Positions 28,748 through 38,273 of a DNA stretch of 64,000 bases are shown piece by piece. The stretch is from Cupriavidus agavae (lineage in GTDB: Bacteria; Pseudomonadota; Gammaproteobacteria; Burkholderiales; Burkholderiaceae): NCBI RefSeq assembly GCF_004217045.1, contig NZ_SGXM01000003.1:310001-374000 (forward strand), read 5' to 3'. The position numbers and the translations under genes were made by a program. Positions within the stretch are counted from its first letter, which is position 1; every line of letters starts with the position of its first letter. Below the pieces are notes generated by a model. It had not been told where the DNA came from. It saw only the letters and a program-made list of their open reading frames with translations, and made no database searches.

Positions 28748-30472
28748 ATGGAAGCATTGATCCGCGAGGATGAATCTGCGCCTTCCGGCGTACCGCAAAA
28801 ATGGGGCGACATCGATTGGCGCCGCATAGAGCGGAACGTTCGAGTAATGCAGATTCGAATTGCGAAGGCAACACAGGAAAAGGATTGGCGCCGGGTGAAA
28901 GCCCTGCAAAGGTCCTTGACCCGCTCGTTCTCCGCCAAGGCATCGGCGGTACGGCGAGTGACGATGAACCAAGGTGCGCGGACGGCGGGAGTCGATCGCG
29001 TAACGTGGGAAACGCCTGAAGTCCGGTGGGAAGCCATCGGGCAGTTGAAGCGCCGGGGGTACAGGCCACTGCCATTACGGAGGGTCTACATTCCCAAAGC
29101 CAACGGTAAGAAGCGCCCCCTGGGCATTCCGACCATGTTGGACCGAGCCATGCAAGCGTTGTATCTGCTGGCGCTGGAACCGGTGTCCGAAGGAACGAGC
29201 GATCCGAACTCGTATGGGTTCCGTATCAATCGGTCTACTGCGGATGCCATGAGCCAGCTATTCGCCTCCCTATCCCAGAAGGTTTCGGCCCAGTGGGTGC
29301 TGGAGGCGGATATCAAGGGGTGCTTTGACCATATCAGTCACGACTGGTTGGAGCGCAATGTCCCAATGGACAAAGCCATCCTTAGGAAATGGCTGAAAGC
29401 TGGCGTGATATTTCAAGGCCAGTTTCAGGCGACCGACGCCGGAACACCACAGGGGGGCATCATTTCCCCGACTCTGGCAAATGTGGCGCTGAACGGGTTG
29501 GAACAGCAACTGACCACCGCCCTCAAGGCGAAATTAGGGGCCCACAACCTGCGAAGGCACAAGGTAAATGTTGTGCGCTATGCGGACGACTTCGTGATCA
29601 CCGGTAACACACCGGAGGTCTTAGAAAGCGAAGTGAAGCCGTGGGTGGAGCAGTTCCTCGCTGTCAGGGGGCTGACACTATCGACGGAGAAAACGCGGAT
29701 CGTCAATATCGCCGAAGGCTTTGATTTCCTTGGGTGGAATTTCCGGAAGTACTCGGGGAAACTGCTCATCAAGCCGAGCAAGAAAAACGCGCAAGCGTTT
29801 TACCGCAAGGTCAAAGGAGTCATCAGTGCCAAGAAGGGGAGAAAGCAAGAAGATCTGATCCGACTGCTGAACCCGATGCTAAGGGGCTGGGCGCAATATC
29901 ACAGTCCAGTGGTAGCGAAGGCAATGTTCACCAGAATGGAGCGCATGGTTTTTCAGGCTCTGTGGCGGTGGGCAAAGCGGCGACATCGAGGTAAGAACGC
30001 TGACTGGGTGCGCAAGCGGTATTTCGTAACCATCGGCAATCGGAACTGGGTGTTTGGTACCACAACCGTGGATAAGAAGGGCAATCCCTTCTGGTTGGAG
30101 TTATACCCGCTCGCGGGCACGCCGATCAGGAGGCACGCGAAGGTCAAGTGGGAATACAATCCTTTTGATCCGGCCTGGGAAATGTATGGCGAGAAGTTGC
30201 GACAGGAGCGCATGCTGCAAAGCATGTCGCACCGCAAGCAGTGGATCAAGCTGTATACGTCCCAGCGTGGTTTATGTGCGCTGTGTCAGTGCAAGATGAC
30301 CAAGGAGACGGGGTGGGATGATCACCACATCGTGCCGCGCGTTCTCGGCGGCTCCGACGCTCTAGGAAATCGAGTGCTGGTGCATCCGGGTTGTCATGTT
30401 CAAGTTCATCACCACGGCAGAACCGTTGTGAAGCCGGTGTTCGGTTTATTCGACCACTTTGTTGAGGCTTGA
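28748..30472 (+). CDS. Group II intron reverse transcriptase/maturase with HNH endonuclease
   Basis: This is the 574-residue intron-encoded protein. An N-terminal RT-associated region is followed by reverse transcriptase motifs (PKANGKKRPLGIPTMLDRAMQ; GTPQGGIISPTLANVALNGLE; catalytic YADD near residue 280), the maturase X domain (GWAQYHSPVVAK), and a C-terminal HNH domain (about 509-556: CALC, HHIVPRVLGGSD, N, HPGCHVQVHH). It splices and mobilises the intron by target-primed reverse transcription. AGGAGGG at 28737-28743 precedes the ATG. The stop codon (30470-30472) overlaps the first bases of domain V. All motifs appear intact, so the element may be active. Confidence 0.96.
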   Translation: MEALIREDESAPSGVPQKWGDIDWRRIERNVRVMQIRIAKATQEKDWRRVKALQRSLTRSFSAKASAVRRVTMNQGARTAGVDRVTWETPEVRWEAIGQLKRRGYRPLPLRRVYIPKANGKKRPLGIPTMLDRAMQALYLLALEPVSEGTSDPNSYGFRINRSTADAMSQLFASLSQKVSAQWVLEADIKGCFDHISHDWLERNVPMDKAILRKWLKAGVIFQGQFQATDAGTPQGGIISPTLANVALNGLEQQLTTALKAKLGAHNLRRHKVNVVRYADDFVITGNTPEVLESEVKPWVEQFLAVRGLTLSTEKTRIVNIAEGFDFLGWNFRKYSGKLLIKPSKKNAQAFYRKVKGVISAKKGRKQEDLIRLLNPMLRGWAQYHSPVVAKAMFTRMERMVFQALWRWAKRRHRGKNADWVRKRYFVTIGNRNWVFGTTTVDKKGNPFWLELYPLAGTPIRRHAKVKWEYNPFDPAWEMYGEKLRQERMLQSMSHRKQWIKLYTSQRGLCALCQCKMTKETGWDDHHIVPRVLGGSDALGNRVLVHPGCHVQVHHHGRTVVKPVFGLFDHFVEA

Positions 30473-30504
30473 GCCGTATGCGGGGAAACCCGCACGTACG
30501 GTTC
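30471..30504 (+). ncRNA. Group II intron domain V (ribozyme core)
   Basis: This is a 34-base hairpin with the AGC catalytic triad at 30472-30474, a GAAA-type tetraloop and a bulge in the 3' strand, matching bacterial domain V in length and sequence. It is the strongest RNA-level evidence for the intron. Confidence 0.93.
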
Positions 30505-30544
30505 TTAGGGGGGAGCGTCACCAGGAATGGTATGCTCCTACCCT

Positions 30545-30609
30545 CCCGAGGAGCGTTGCAACGGATGGCCCCGCCGTCCGCCAGGCTCGGAATGTCTCAA
30601 CGGCGCTCG
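30545..30609 (+). ncRNA. S-adenosylhomocysteine (SAH) riboswitch
   Basis: P1 CCGAG (30546-30550) pairs with CTCGG (30586-30590); P2 CGGATGG (30562-30568) pairs with CCGTCCG (30574-30580); pseudoknot P4 GAGCG (30551-30555) pairs with CGCTC (30604-30608). The conserved TTGCAACGG and CCGCCAGGCTCGGAA segments are present. SAH riboswitches activate ahcY when SAH accumulates. The element is intact and begins only three bases after the intron end; the ahcY ATG is 132 bases further on. Confidence 0.95.
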
Positions 30610-30740
30610 CTGTTCCGTGGTTTGCACGGGACGCGAGTCGACCTGCCTGCCCGCCATGCACGCGCCTGCCGCGTGTGGCGCGGTCGTTACGGCCCATAAC
30701 TCCCGTCCCCGCATCCCCGCCACATCGACCGGAGTGACTC

Positions 30741-32159
<1,419 letters not shown>

Positions 32160-32190
32160 TCGGCCCTCCCGCTTCCCCGGGCAGTTCTTC

Positions 32191-32219
32191 GCCCCTCTCC
32201 CGCTGCGCGGGAGAGGGGC
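32191..32219. repeat. Palindromic repeat copy C
   Basis: GCCCCTCTCCCGC (32191-32203) pairs perfectly with GCGGGAGAGGGGC (32207-32219), loop TGC. It lies 31 bases after the ahcY stop, inside the presumed operon. Confidence 0.75.
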
Positions 32220-32301
32220 CGGGGGAGAGGGCAGGCGCTGACCGCGCGATACCGCCCCGCACTGCGCACCGTTCCATCCGAACCAAGAAAAAGGAGTCGC
32301 A

Positions 32302-32649
32302 ATGAGACTGTTGGCTGTCTGGATCATCAACGCCGCCTCGCTGTTCCTGGTGAGCTACCTGCTCAGCGGTATCGAACTCGGCGGCTTCGGCTCGGCCATG
32401 GTTGCCGCGCTGGTGCTGGGGCTGGTCAACACGCTGATCCGGCCGATCCTGGTCATCCTGACGCTGCCGGTGACGCTGGTGACGCTGGGACTGTTCATCT
32501 TCGTCATCAACGCGCTGCTGTTCCTGTTTGTCGGCAACCTGCTGCAGGGGTTTGTCGTGAGCGGTTTCGGCGCGGCGCTGCTCGGCTCGATCCTCTACAG
32601 CGTGATCTCGACGATCCTGGCCAGCGTGCTGCTGGGCGACCGCGACTGA
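32302..32649 (+). CDS. Phage-holin-4-like small membrane protein
   Basis: This is a 115-residue protein with four predicted hydrophobic segments covering almost the whole chain (LLAVWIINAASLFLVSYLL; AMVAALVLGLVNTLIRPILVIL; VTLGLFIFVINALLFLFVG; a C-terminal segment). It belongs to the holin-4-superfamily type of small proteins found widely in bacteria outside phages. It sits between ahcY and metF, with AAGGAG before the ATG. No phage genes are present, so a lysis role is unlikely; function is unknown. Confidence 0.85.
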   Translation: MRLLAVWIINAASLFLVSYLLSGIELGGFGSAMVAALVLGLVNTLIRPILVILTLPVTLVTLGLFIFVINALLFLFVGNLLQGFVVSGFGAALLGSILYSVISTILASVLLGDRD

Positions 32650-32693
32650 GACGCCAGCGAATTCCAAAGGACGCCGCCCCCGGCGTGCCAACC

Positions 32694-33524
32694 ATGACTG
32701 ACCGCTACTTCAGCTTCGAATTCTTCCCGCCCAAGACGGCGGAGGGCGCGGAAAAGCTCCGCAACACGCGCGCCCAGCTGGCGCCGCTGCAGCCCAAGTA
32801 CATCTCGGTGACGTTCGGTGCCGGCGGTACCACGCAGCAGGGCACGCTCGACGCGGTGCTGGAAATCCAGCGCGAGGGCATCGAGGCCGCGCCGCACCTG
32901 TCGTGCGTGGGCTCCACGCGCGAGAACATCCGCGAGATCCTGAGCGCCTATCGCGCCGGCGGCATCCGCCATATCGTGGCGCTGCGCGGCGACATGCCGT
33001 CCGGCATGGGCGAGATTGGCGAGTTCCGCTACGCCAACGAACTGGTGGAATTCATCCGCGCCGAGACCGGCGACTGGTTCCACATCGAGGTGGCGGCCTA
33101 TCCCGAGTACCACCCCCAGTCGCGCTCGCCGCGCCACGACCTGGAGAACTTCGCGCGCAAGGTCAAGGCCGGCGCGGATTCCGCGATCACGCAGTATTTC
33201 TTCAATGCCGACGCCTACTTCCGCTTCGTGGACGAGGCGCGCGCGACGGGCGTGGAAATTCCGATCGTGCCCGGCATCATGCCGATCACGAACTACTCCC
33301 AGCTGATGCGCTTCTCGGAAATGTGCGGTGCCGAAGTGCCGCGCTGGGTGGCGAAGAAGCTGGAATCGTTCGGCGACGACCGCGAATCGATCCGCGCCTT
33401 CGGCCTGGACGTGGTGACCGCGCTCTGCGAACGCCTGCTGGCCGCCGGCGTGCCCGGGCTGCACTTCTACACGCTGAACACGGCGGCCGCCACCAAGGCG
33501 ATCTGGCAGCGGCTGAAGCTCTGA
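32694..33524 (+). CDS. metF: Methylenetetrahydrofolate reductase
   Basis: MetF reduces 5,10-methylene-THF to 5-methyl-THF for methionine synthesis. The 276-residue TIM barrel starts with SFEFFPPKTAEG and shows LRGDMPSGMG, ITQYFFNADAYFRF and PGIMPIT, all conserved in MetF. The ATG at 32694 is preferred; a GTG at 32685 is also in frame and closer to AAAGGA (32666-32671). It closes the ahcY operon, supplying methyl groups to the cycle that ahcY completes. Confidence 0.95.
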   Translation: MTDRYFSFEFFPPKTAEGAEKLRNTRAQLAPLQPKYISVTFGAGGTTQQGTLDAVLEIQREGIEAAPHLSCVGSTRENIREILSAYRAGGIRHIVALRGDMPSGMGEIGEFRYANELVEFIRAETGDWFHIEVAAYPEYHPQSRSPRHDLENFARKVKAGADSAITQYFFNADAYFRFVDEARATGVEIPIVPGIMPITNYSQLMRFSEMCGAEVPRWVAKKLESFGDDRESIRAFGLDVVTALCERLLAAGVPGLHFYTLNTAAATKAIWQRLKL

Positions 33525-33540
33525 TCATTGTCACTGACGT

Positions 33541-33570
33541 GCTCCCCTCTCCCGCTCGCGAGAGGGGAGC
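33541..33570. terminator. Palindromic repeat copy D between convergent genes
   Basis: GCTCCCCTCTC (33541-33551) pairs perfectly with GAGAGGGGAGC (33560-33570). It lies between metF and the convergent cyclo-ligase gene, a position suited to a shared terminator, but no strong T-run is present. Confidence 0.65.
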
Positions 33571-33585
33571 AAGCCCGTCAGCCGG

Positions 33586-34194
33586 CTAGAACACCCCCGC
33601 CTCCGTCACCATCCATTCCATCGGCAGGTCATGCGGTTCCGCGACCAGCGGCACCCTGCAGGCTTCGTAGCCGATGCCAATCGCCACCGGCGTCGTGCCG
33701 GCCCCGGCCAGTGCCGCCAGCGTGCGGTCGTAGAACCCCCCGCCGTAGCCAAGCCGGAACTTATCGGCGCTGAAACCGACACAGGGTATGAGCAGCGCGT
33801 CGGGCATCACGGCCCCGGTGCCATCTGGCACCGGAATGCCGTAATGGCCGGCGCGCATTGTCGTGTCTGGCGTCCATGCATGGAAGTCGAGCGGCGCGCC
33901 GGGCCGGCTGACCACCGGTAGCGCGGCCACGCGGCCCGGCATCGCGGCCAGCCAGCGAGCCACCACGGCGCGTGCGTCGAACTCTTCCTGGATGGGCCAG
34001 TAGAAGCCAACCTGCCGCACGCCGAGCCGTTCGAGCAGCGGCGCGAGCGCGGTTCCGATACGCGCATCGGCGCCGGCGCGGTCCGGCAATGCGGCGCGCA
34101 GGCCGAGCAGGCGGCGGCGCATGGCGCGGCGGTCTTCGGCGGCGTCGAATTGGCGGTCGTCCGGGCCTTTGTCCGGTGCTTGGATGGGTGGCAT
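33586..34194 (-). CDS. 5-formyltetrahydrofolate cyclo-ligase
   Basis: This 202-residue enzyme converts 5-formyl-THF to methenyl-THF with ATP. The family signature GYGGGFYDR is near the C-terminus (FRLGYGGGFYDRTLAAL), preceded by LIPCVGFS. The ATG at 34194 is used; an in-frame TTG nine bases upstream is possible. The first ~20 residues are variable. It is divergent from the lytic transglycosylase gene and convergent with metF, so folate-linked genes flank it. Confidence 0.92.
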   Translation of the reverse strand: MPPIQAPDKGPDDRQFDAAEDRRAMRRRLLGLRAALPDRAGADARIGTALAPLLERLGVRQVGFYWPIQEEFDARAVVARWLAAMPGRVAALPVVSRPGAPLDFHAWTPDTTMRAGHYGIPVPDGTGAVMPDALLIPCVGFSADKFRLGYGGGFYDRTLAALAGAGTTPVAIGIGYEACRVPLVAEPHDLPMEWMVTEAGVF

Positions 34195-34294
34195 GGCGTG
34201 CAATAATGGCCGGCGATCAGACAGATTCTGTCAAACGAATATTCGCGTGGCTGCCCGCGTATGGGCAGGCACGACCACATAAGGGATAGCAAGA

Positions 34295-36262
34295 ATGCCG
34301 AAGGGAGTATATCTGCGCCGCGCAGGCCGCATCGCATGGCTGGCGTTCGCGGGCGCCATGCTGGCCACGCCGGCCTTCGCCCAGAAGAAGCCAGCACCGC
34401 AGGCGCGGTCCGCGCCCCAGCAGCCGGCTGCACAGACCATTCCGTCCAACCCGGACGATGCCTTCGTGGCGCTGCGCGAGGCCGCCCGCAAGAACGATGC
34501 GGATCGCGCCGCGGCGATCTCTGCCACGCTGGTCGACTATCCGATCCCGTCGTACGTCGAGTATTTCCGCATCAAGCCGCAGATGTTCGACAGCAGCGGC
34601 CAGGCGCGCATCGACACGCCCGACGCCGAAGTGGCCGCGTTCCTGCAACGCTACCAGGGCGAGGCGATTGCCGACCGCATGCGCAACGACTGGCTGCTGG
34701 TGCTTGGCAAGAAGCGCGACTGGGCCAACTTCGACATCCAGTATCCGCAGTTCGTGCTCAAGGACGACACGCAGGTGGAGTGCTACGCGCTGCTGTCGAA
34801 GGCGCTCAAGGGCCAGAACGTGGCCGCCGAGGCGCGCACGTTGCTGGTGGACCCGCGCTACTTCGGCGAAGGCTGCGTCGACCTGATTGGCTACCTGGCC
34901 CAGGCGCAGCAGATCCAGCGCAGCGATGTGGCGTTTTATGCACGCCAGGCGCTCGAACAGAACTACACGACGCTGGCCGCGAAGATCGCCGCCACGCTGC
35001 CCGATGTGCGCGTGGACAGCGACGCGCTGGCCACCGTCGTCAAGATGGCGCGCAATGACCCCGCCCAGGCCGCCGCATACCTGAGCACGGTGCTCGGCAA
35101 CCTCTCGCGCGACGAGCAGGGCGCGGCGTGGGGTGTGATCGGCCAGTACGCGGCCAAGAAGCTGATGCCCGAGGCAGCCGGCTACTATCGCCGCCAGCTC
35201 GACATGGGCGGCAACCAGTGGCTGTCCGACGAGACGCAGGAGTGGCGCGTGCGCGCCGCGCTGCGCCAGGGCGACTGGAAGCAGGTGCGGCAGTCGATCG
35301 AACTGATGCGCCCCGAACTGCGGGCCAAGGACCCGGCCTGGACGTACTGGTACGGCCGCGCGCTGAAGGCTGATGGCCGCACCAGCGACGCCGAGCAGCA
35401 GTTCCAGTCGATCGCCGGCCAGTTCAATTTCTACGGCCAGCTCGCCAGCGAGGAACTGGGCCGCCGCATCACGGTACCGCAGCGCACCGCCGTCAGCGAC
35501 GCCGAGGCGATGGCGATGCGCACGCGGCCGGGCCTTGTCCGTGCGCAGAAGTTCTACAGCCTGAATCTGCGTTTCGAGGGCAACCGCGAGTGGAACTGGG
35601 AGCTGCGCGGCATGAACGACCGCGAGCTGCTGGCCGCCGCCGAGTACGCACGCAAGATCTCGCTGCTCGACCGCACGGTCAACACGTCGGACCGCACCAA
35701 GGCCGAGCATGATTTCGCGCAGCGCTTCCCGATGCCGTACCAGGACATCATGCAGCGGAACACCGAGGCGGTGGGGCTGGACATGGCCTGGGCCTACGGC
35801 CTGATCCGCCAGGAATCGCGTTTCATCATGGACGCGCGCTCGTCGGCCGGCGCCCACGGCTTGATGCAGGTCATGCCGGCCACGGCCCGCTATGTGGCGA
35901 AGAAGATCGGCATGACGGACTTCTCGCCGACGATGATGAGCGACCCCAACATCAACATCTTGCTCGGTACAAATTACATGAGCATGGTGCTGACGGACCT
36001 CGACAGTTCATGGACGCTGGCCTCGGCGGGCTACAACGCCGGCCCGGGACGCCCGAAGAACTGGCGGTCGAGCCTGGCGCGGCCCGTGGAAGGCGCGATC
36101 TTTGCAGAGACGATCCCGTTTACGGAAACGCGCGTCTACGTCAAGAATGTGCTTTCCAACGCCACGTACTATTCTGCATTGATGAGCGGCCGTCCCCAGT
36201 CCCTGAAGGACCGGCTCGGGGTGGTCGCGCCGTCCACCGTCACGACGACCAGCCTGCCCTGA
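34295..36262 (+). CDS. Soluble lytic murein transglycosylase
   Basis: This is a 655-residue periplasmic enzyme of the Slt70 type. It has a signal peptide (RIAWLAFAGAMLATPAFA, cleavage before QKK), a long helical superhelical middle region and a C-terminal SLT domain with catalytic Glu507 (LIRQESRF), then AHGLMQVMPATA and AGYNAGPGRPKNW. It cleaves peptidoglycan with formation of anhydro-muropeptides. AAGGGATAG lies just before the ATG. It is probably transcribed alone. Confidence 0.93.
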   Translation: MPKGVYLRRAGRIAWLAFAGAMLATPAFAQKKPAPQARSAPQQPAAQTIPSNPDDAFVALREAARKNDADRAAAISATLVDYPIPSYVEYFRIKPQMFDSSGQARIDTPDAEVAAFLQRYQGEAIADRMRNDWLLVLGKKRDWANFDIQYPQFVLKDDTQVECYALLSKALKGQNVAAEARTLLVDPRYFGEGCVDLIGYLAQAQQIQRSDVAFYARQALEQNYTTLAAKIAATLPDVRVDSDALATVVKMARNDPAQAAAYLSTVLGNLSRDEQGAAWGVIGQYAAKKLMPEAAGYYRRQLDMGGNQWLSDETQEWRVRAALRQGDWKQVRQSIELMRPELRAKDPAWTYWYGRALKADGRTSDAEQQFQSIAGQFNFYGQLASEELGRRITVPQRTAVSDAEAMAMRTRPGLVRAQKFYSLNLRFEGNREWNWELRGMNDRELLAAAEYARKISLLDRTVNTSDRTKAEHDFAQRFPMPYQDIMQRNTEAVGLDMAWAYGLIRQESRFIMDARSSAGAHGLMQVMPATARYVAKKIGMTDFSPTMMSDPNINILLGTNYMSMVLTDLDSSWTLASAGYNAGPGRPKNWRSSLARPVEGAIFAETIPFTETRVYVKNVLSNATYYSALMSGRPQSLKDRLGVVAPSTVTTTSLP

Positions 36263-36400
36263 AACGTCGGTGCCCCGGCACGGGGCAGGGCTGCGTGACG
36301 CGGACGGGCGCATCGATGCGCGCGTACGGAGATCTCAATGCGTAGATCGTGCCGCGTCCGCCTTCACGGGCGGCGCGGTGTGGTCGTCACGGAGCCCAGC

Positions 36401-37423
36401 ATGCGAACCAGCAACGTCCTGATCATCGGTGGCGCCGGCTTTATCGGCAGCCACCTCGTCTCCCGCCTGGCCGGCGCGGCGTCCGCGTCCGGCGCGCCGC
36501 TCGATCCGGCAGCCAATCCCGATAGTCCCATCGCCCCCGACCGCATCGTGGTCGGCGCGCGCAGCCTGGAACACGCGCAGCACCTGTTGCTGTTGCCGCG
36601 CGTGGAAGTGGTGGAACTCGGGCTGGCCGACTCGGCCGTGCTCGATGACGCCATCGGCTCGCTCGGCATGGACGGCATCGTCGTCAACCTCGTGGGCGTG
36701 CTGCACGGCGACCGTGGCGATCCGTACGGCCCCCAGTTCGCCGCCGCGCATGTGGACCTGCCGCGCCAGTTGGTCGATGCCTGCCAGCGCACCGGGGTCC
36801 GCCGGCTGATCCACATGAGCGCGCTCGGCGCCGACCCGGCCGGCCCGTCGATGTACCTGCGCAGCAAGGGCGAGGGCGAACGGCTGGTCCGCGAAAGCGG
36901 GCTGGACTGGACCATCTTCCGGCCCTCGGTGGTGTTCGGTCCCGACGATCACTTCCTGAACCTGTTCGCCCAGTTGCAGCAGATGGCGCCGGTGGTGCCG
37001 CTGGCCTGCGCGCACGCGCGCTTCCAGCCGGTGTTCGTGCTCGACGTGGTGCAGGCGTTTGCCAATGCGATGGCGAATCCGGCGACCATCGGCCAGGCCT
37101 ACGAACTGGGCGGGCCGCAGGTCTACACGCTGGAGGAGCTGGTGCGGTTTGCCGGCCGCGCGTCGGGGCATCCGCGCCCGGTGATTGCGCTGCCCGACGC
37201 GCTGGCGCGCATGCAGGCGGCGGTGCTCGAACACATGCCGGGCGGCACGGTGCTGTCGCGCGACAACTTCGACTCGATGCGGCTCGACAACGTGCTGGCC
37301 CAGCCGATGGCGCCCGAACTCGGGGTCCATCCGGTGAGCCTGGAGGCGGTGATGACCGACGTGCTGGCGGGCCGCAACCGCGATACGGCGCTGCAGGAGA
37401 TGCGCGGCAGCGTGCATCGCTAG
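36401..37423 (+). CDS. NDUFA9-like NAD(P)-binding epimerase-family protein
   Basis: This is a 340-residue atypical short-chain dehydrogenase with N-terminal GGAGFIGSHLVSRL, similar to bacterial homologues of the complex I accessory subunit NDUFA9. The usual catalytic YxxxK is not obvious in place (MYLRSKGEGERL follows an HMSALGAD strand, as in NDUFA9-like proteins). The ATG at 36401 has GGAG seven bases upstream. Substrate unknown; family members have been linked to quinone or lipid handling. Confidence 0.82.
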   Translation: MRTSNVLIIGGAGFIGSHLVSRLAGAASASGAPLDPAANPDSPIAPDRIVVGARSLEHAQHLLLLPRVEVVELGLADSAVLDDAIGSLGMDGIVVNLVGVLHGDRGDPYGPQFAAAHVDLPRQLVDACQRTGVRRLIHMSALGADPAGPSMYLRSKGEGERLVRESGLDWTIFRPSVVFGPDDHFLNLFAQLQQMAPVVPLACAHARFQPVFVLDVVQAFANAMANPATIGQAYELGGPQVYTLEELVRFAGRASGHPRPVIALPDALARMQAAVLEHMPGGTVLSRDNFDSMRLDNVLAQPMAPELGVHPVSLEAVMTDVLAGRNRDTALQEMRGSVHR

Positions 37424-37581
37424 GGCCGGGCGCCGGTTCGATGTGACTGGCGCTCACAGGTTTGCGAAAGCAATTCGTTTGGAGCGGCGCGGGCCGGGTC
37501 GATAGAATGTCCGGTCCATGGCGCGCGGCACATGCGGCGCGCCAGCCCCGTTTATCGATCTCCGCCCCCAAGGATTCTGCG

Positions 37582-38271
37582 ATGAAGCTCGTCATCGGCA
37601 ACAAGAACTACTCCTCCTGGTCGCTGCGTCCGTGGCTGCTGCTGCGCCACGCCGGCATCGCGTTCGAGGAAATCCCGCTGCGCCTGTTCACCAGGGCGTT
37701 CGAAGCCGAGATCGCGCAGTATTCGCCGGCCGGCAAGGTGCCGGCGCTGATCGATGGCGACGTGACGGTCTGGGATTCGCTCTCGATCTCCGAATACGTG
37801 GCCGAGCGGTTCCCTGACAAGCAGCTCTGGCCGGCCGACCCGGCTGCGCGCGCCGTGGCACGTTCGATCTGCGCGGAGATGCATTCGGGCTTCGGCAACG
37901 TGCGCAGCCAGATGCCGATGAATATCACGGCGGTGCTGCCGGGCATCGGCTGGAACGTTGCCGTGCAGCGCGATATCGACCGCGTCGCATCGATCTGGAC
38001 CGGCCTGCGCACCCGGTACGGTGCCGACGGCCCGTTCCTGTTCGGCACGTTCTCGATTGCCGACGCGTTCTACGCGCCCGTGGTCAGCCGCTTCGCCACC
38101 TACGGCGTGCACCTGCCCGAAGCCGCCAAGACCTATGCCGACTTCATCCTGACCCTGCCCGCCATGCAGGAGTGGGTGGCGGCGGCCCGCGAGGAACGCG
38201 ATTTCGTGGTGGCCGACGAGCCGTACCGGCTGCAGCCGGACCGCGCGGACGCCATCATCGTGACAGGATAA
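37582..38271 (+). CDS. Glutathione S-transferase family protein
   Basis: This 229-residue protein has an N-terminal thioredoxin-like GST domain: KNYSSWSLRPWLLLRHAGI with the candidate catalytic Ser in the SSWS turn, then GKVPALIDGD and DSLSISEYVAERFP for glutathione binding. An all-helical C-terminal domain follows. AAGGA precedes the ATG at 37582. It lies two bases before the cca start, so the two are co-transcribed. The substrate is unknown. Confidence 0.9.
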   Translation: MKLVIGNKNYSSWSLRPWLLLRHAGIAFEEIPLRLFTRAFEAEIAQYSPAGKVPALIDGDVTVWDSLSISEYVAERFPDKQLWPADPAARAVARSICAEMHSGFGNVRSQMPMNITAVLPGIGWNVAVQRDIDRVASIWTGLRTRYGADGPFLFGTFSIADAFYAPVVSRFATYGVHLPEAAKTYADFILTLPAMQEWVAAAREERDFVVADEPYRLQPDRADAIIVTG

Positions 38272-38273
38272 GC

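Larger units (their letters stand above)
27619..30541 (+). mobile_element. Complete group II intron with RT-maturase-HNH protein
   Basis: The 5' end GTGCG (27619) matches the group II consensus, domain V is a canonical 34-base hairpin (30471-30504), and a domain VI-like hairpin (30509-30540) ends in an AC. IBS1 CCACTC (27613-27618) pairs perfectly with GAGTGG in a hairpin loop at 28372-28377 (EBS1), which fixes the 5' splice site; IBS2 AATAC (27606-27610) pairs with GTATT at 28309-28313. The 3' end at 30541 is the best-fitting AY, but could be off by a base or two. Base composition is visibly less GC-rich than the flanks. It carries one ORF in domain IV and is inserted in the ahcY leader, sense to ahcY. 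Confidence 0.92.

Noticed and set aside
28122..29075. 317-codon minus-strand frame inside the intron
   Set aside because: It overlaps structured intron RNA and the start of the maturase gene and shows no family signal.
28748..30472. Retron or diversity-generating retroelement
   Set aside because: The HNH domain, maturase domain and canonical domain V identify a group II intron.
32302..32649. Prophage remnant suggested by the holin-like gene
   Set aside because: No other phage gene is near; this family is common between ahcY and metF in related bacteria.
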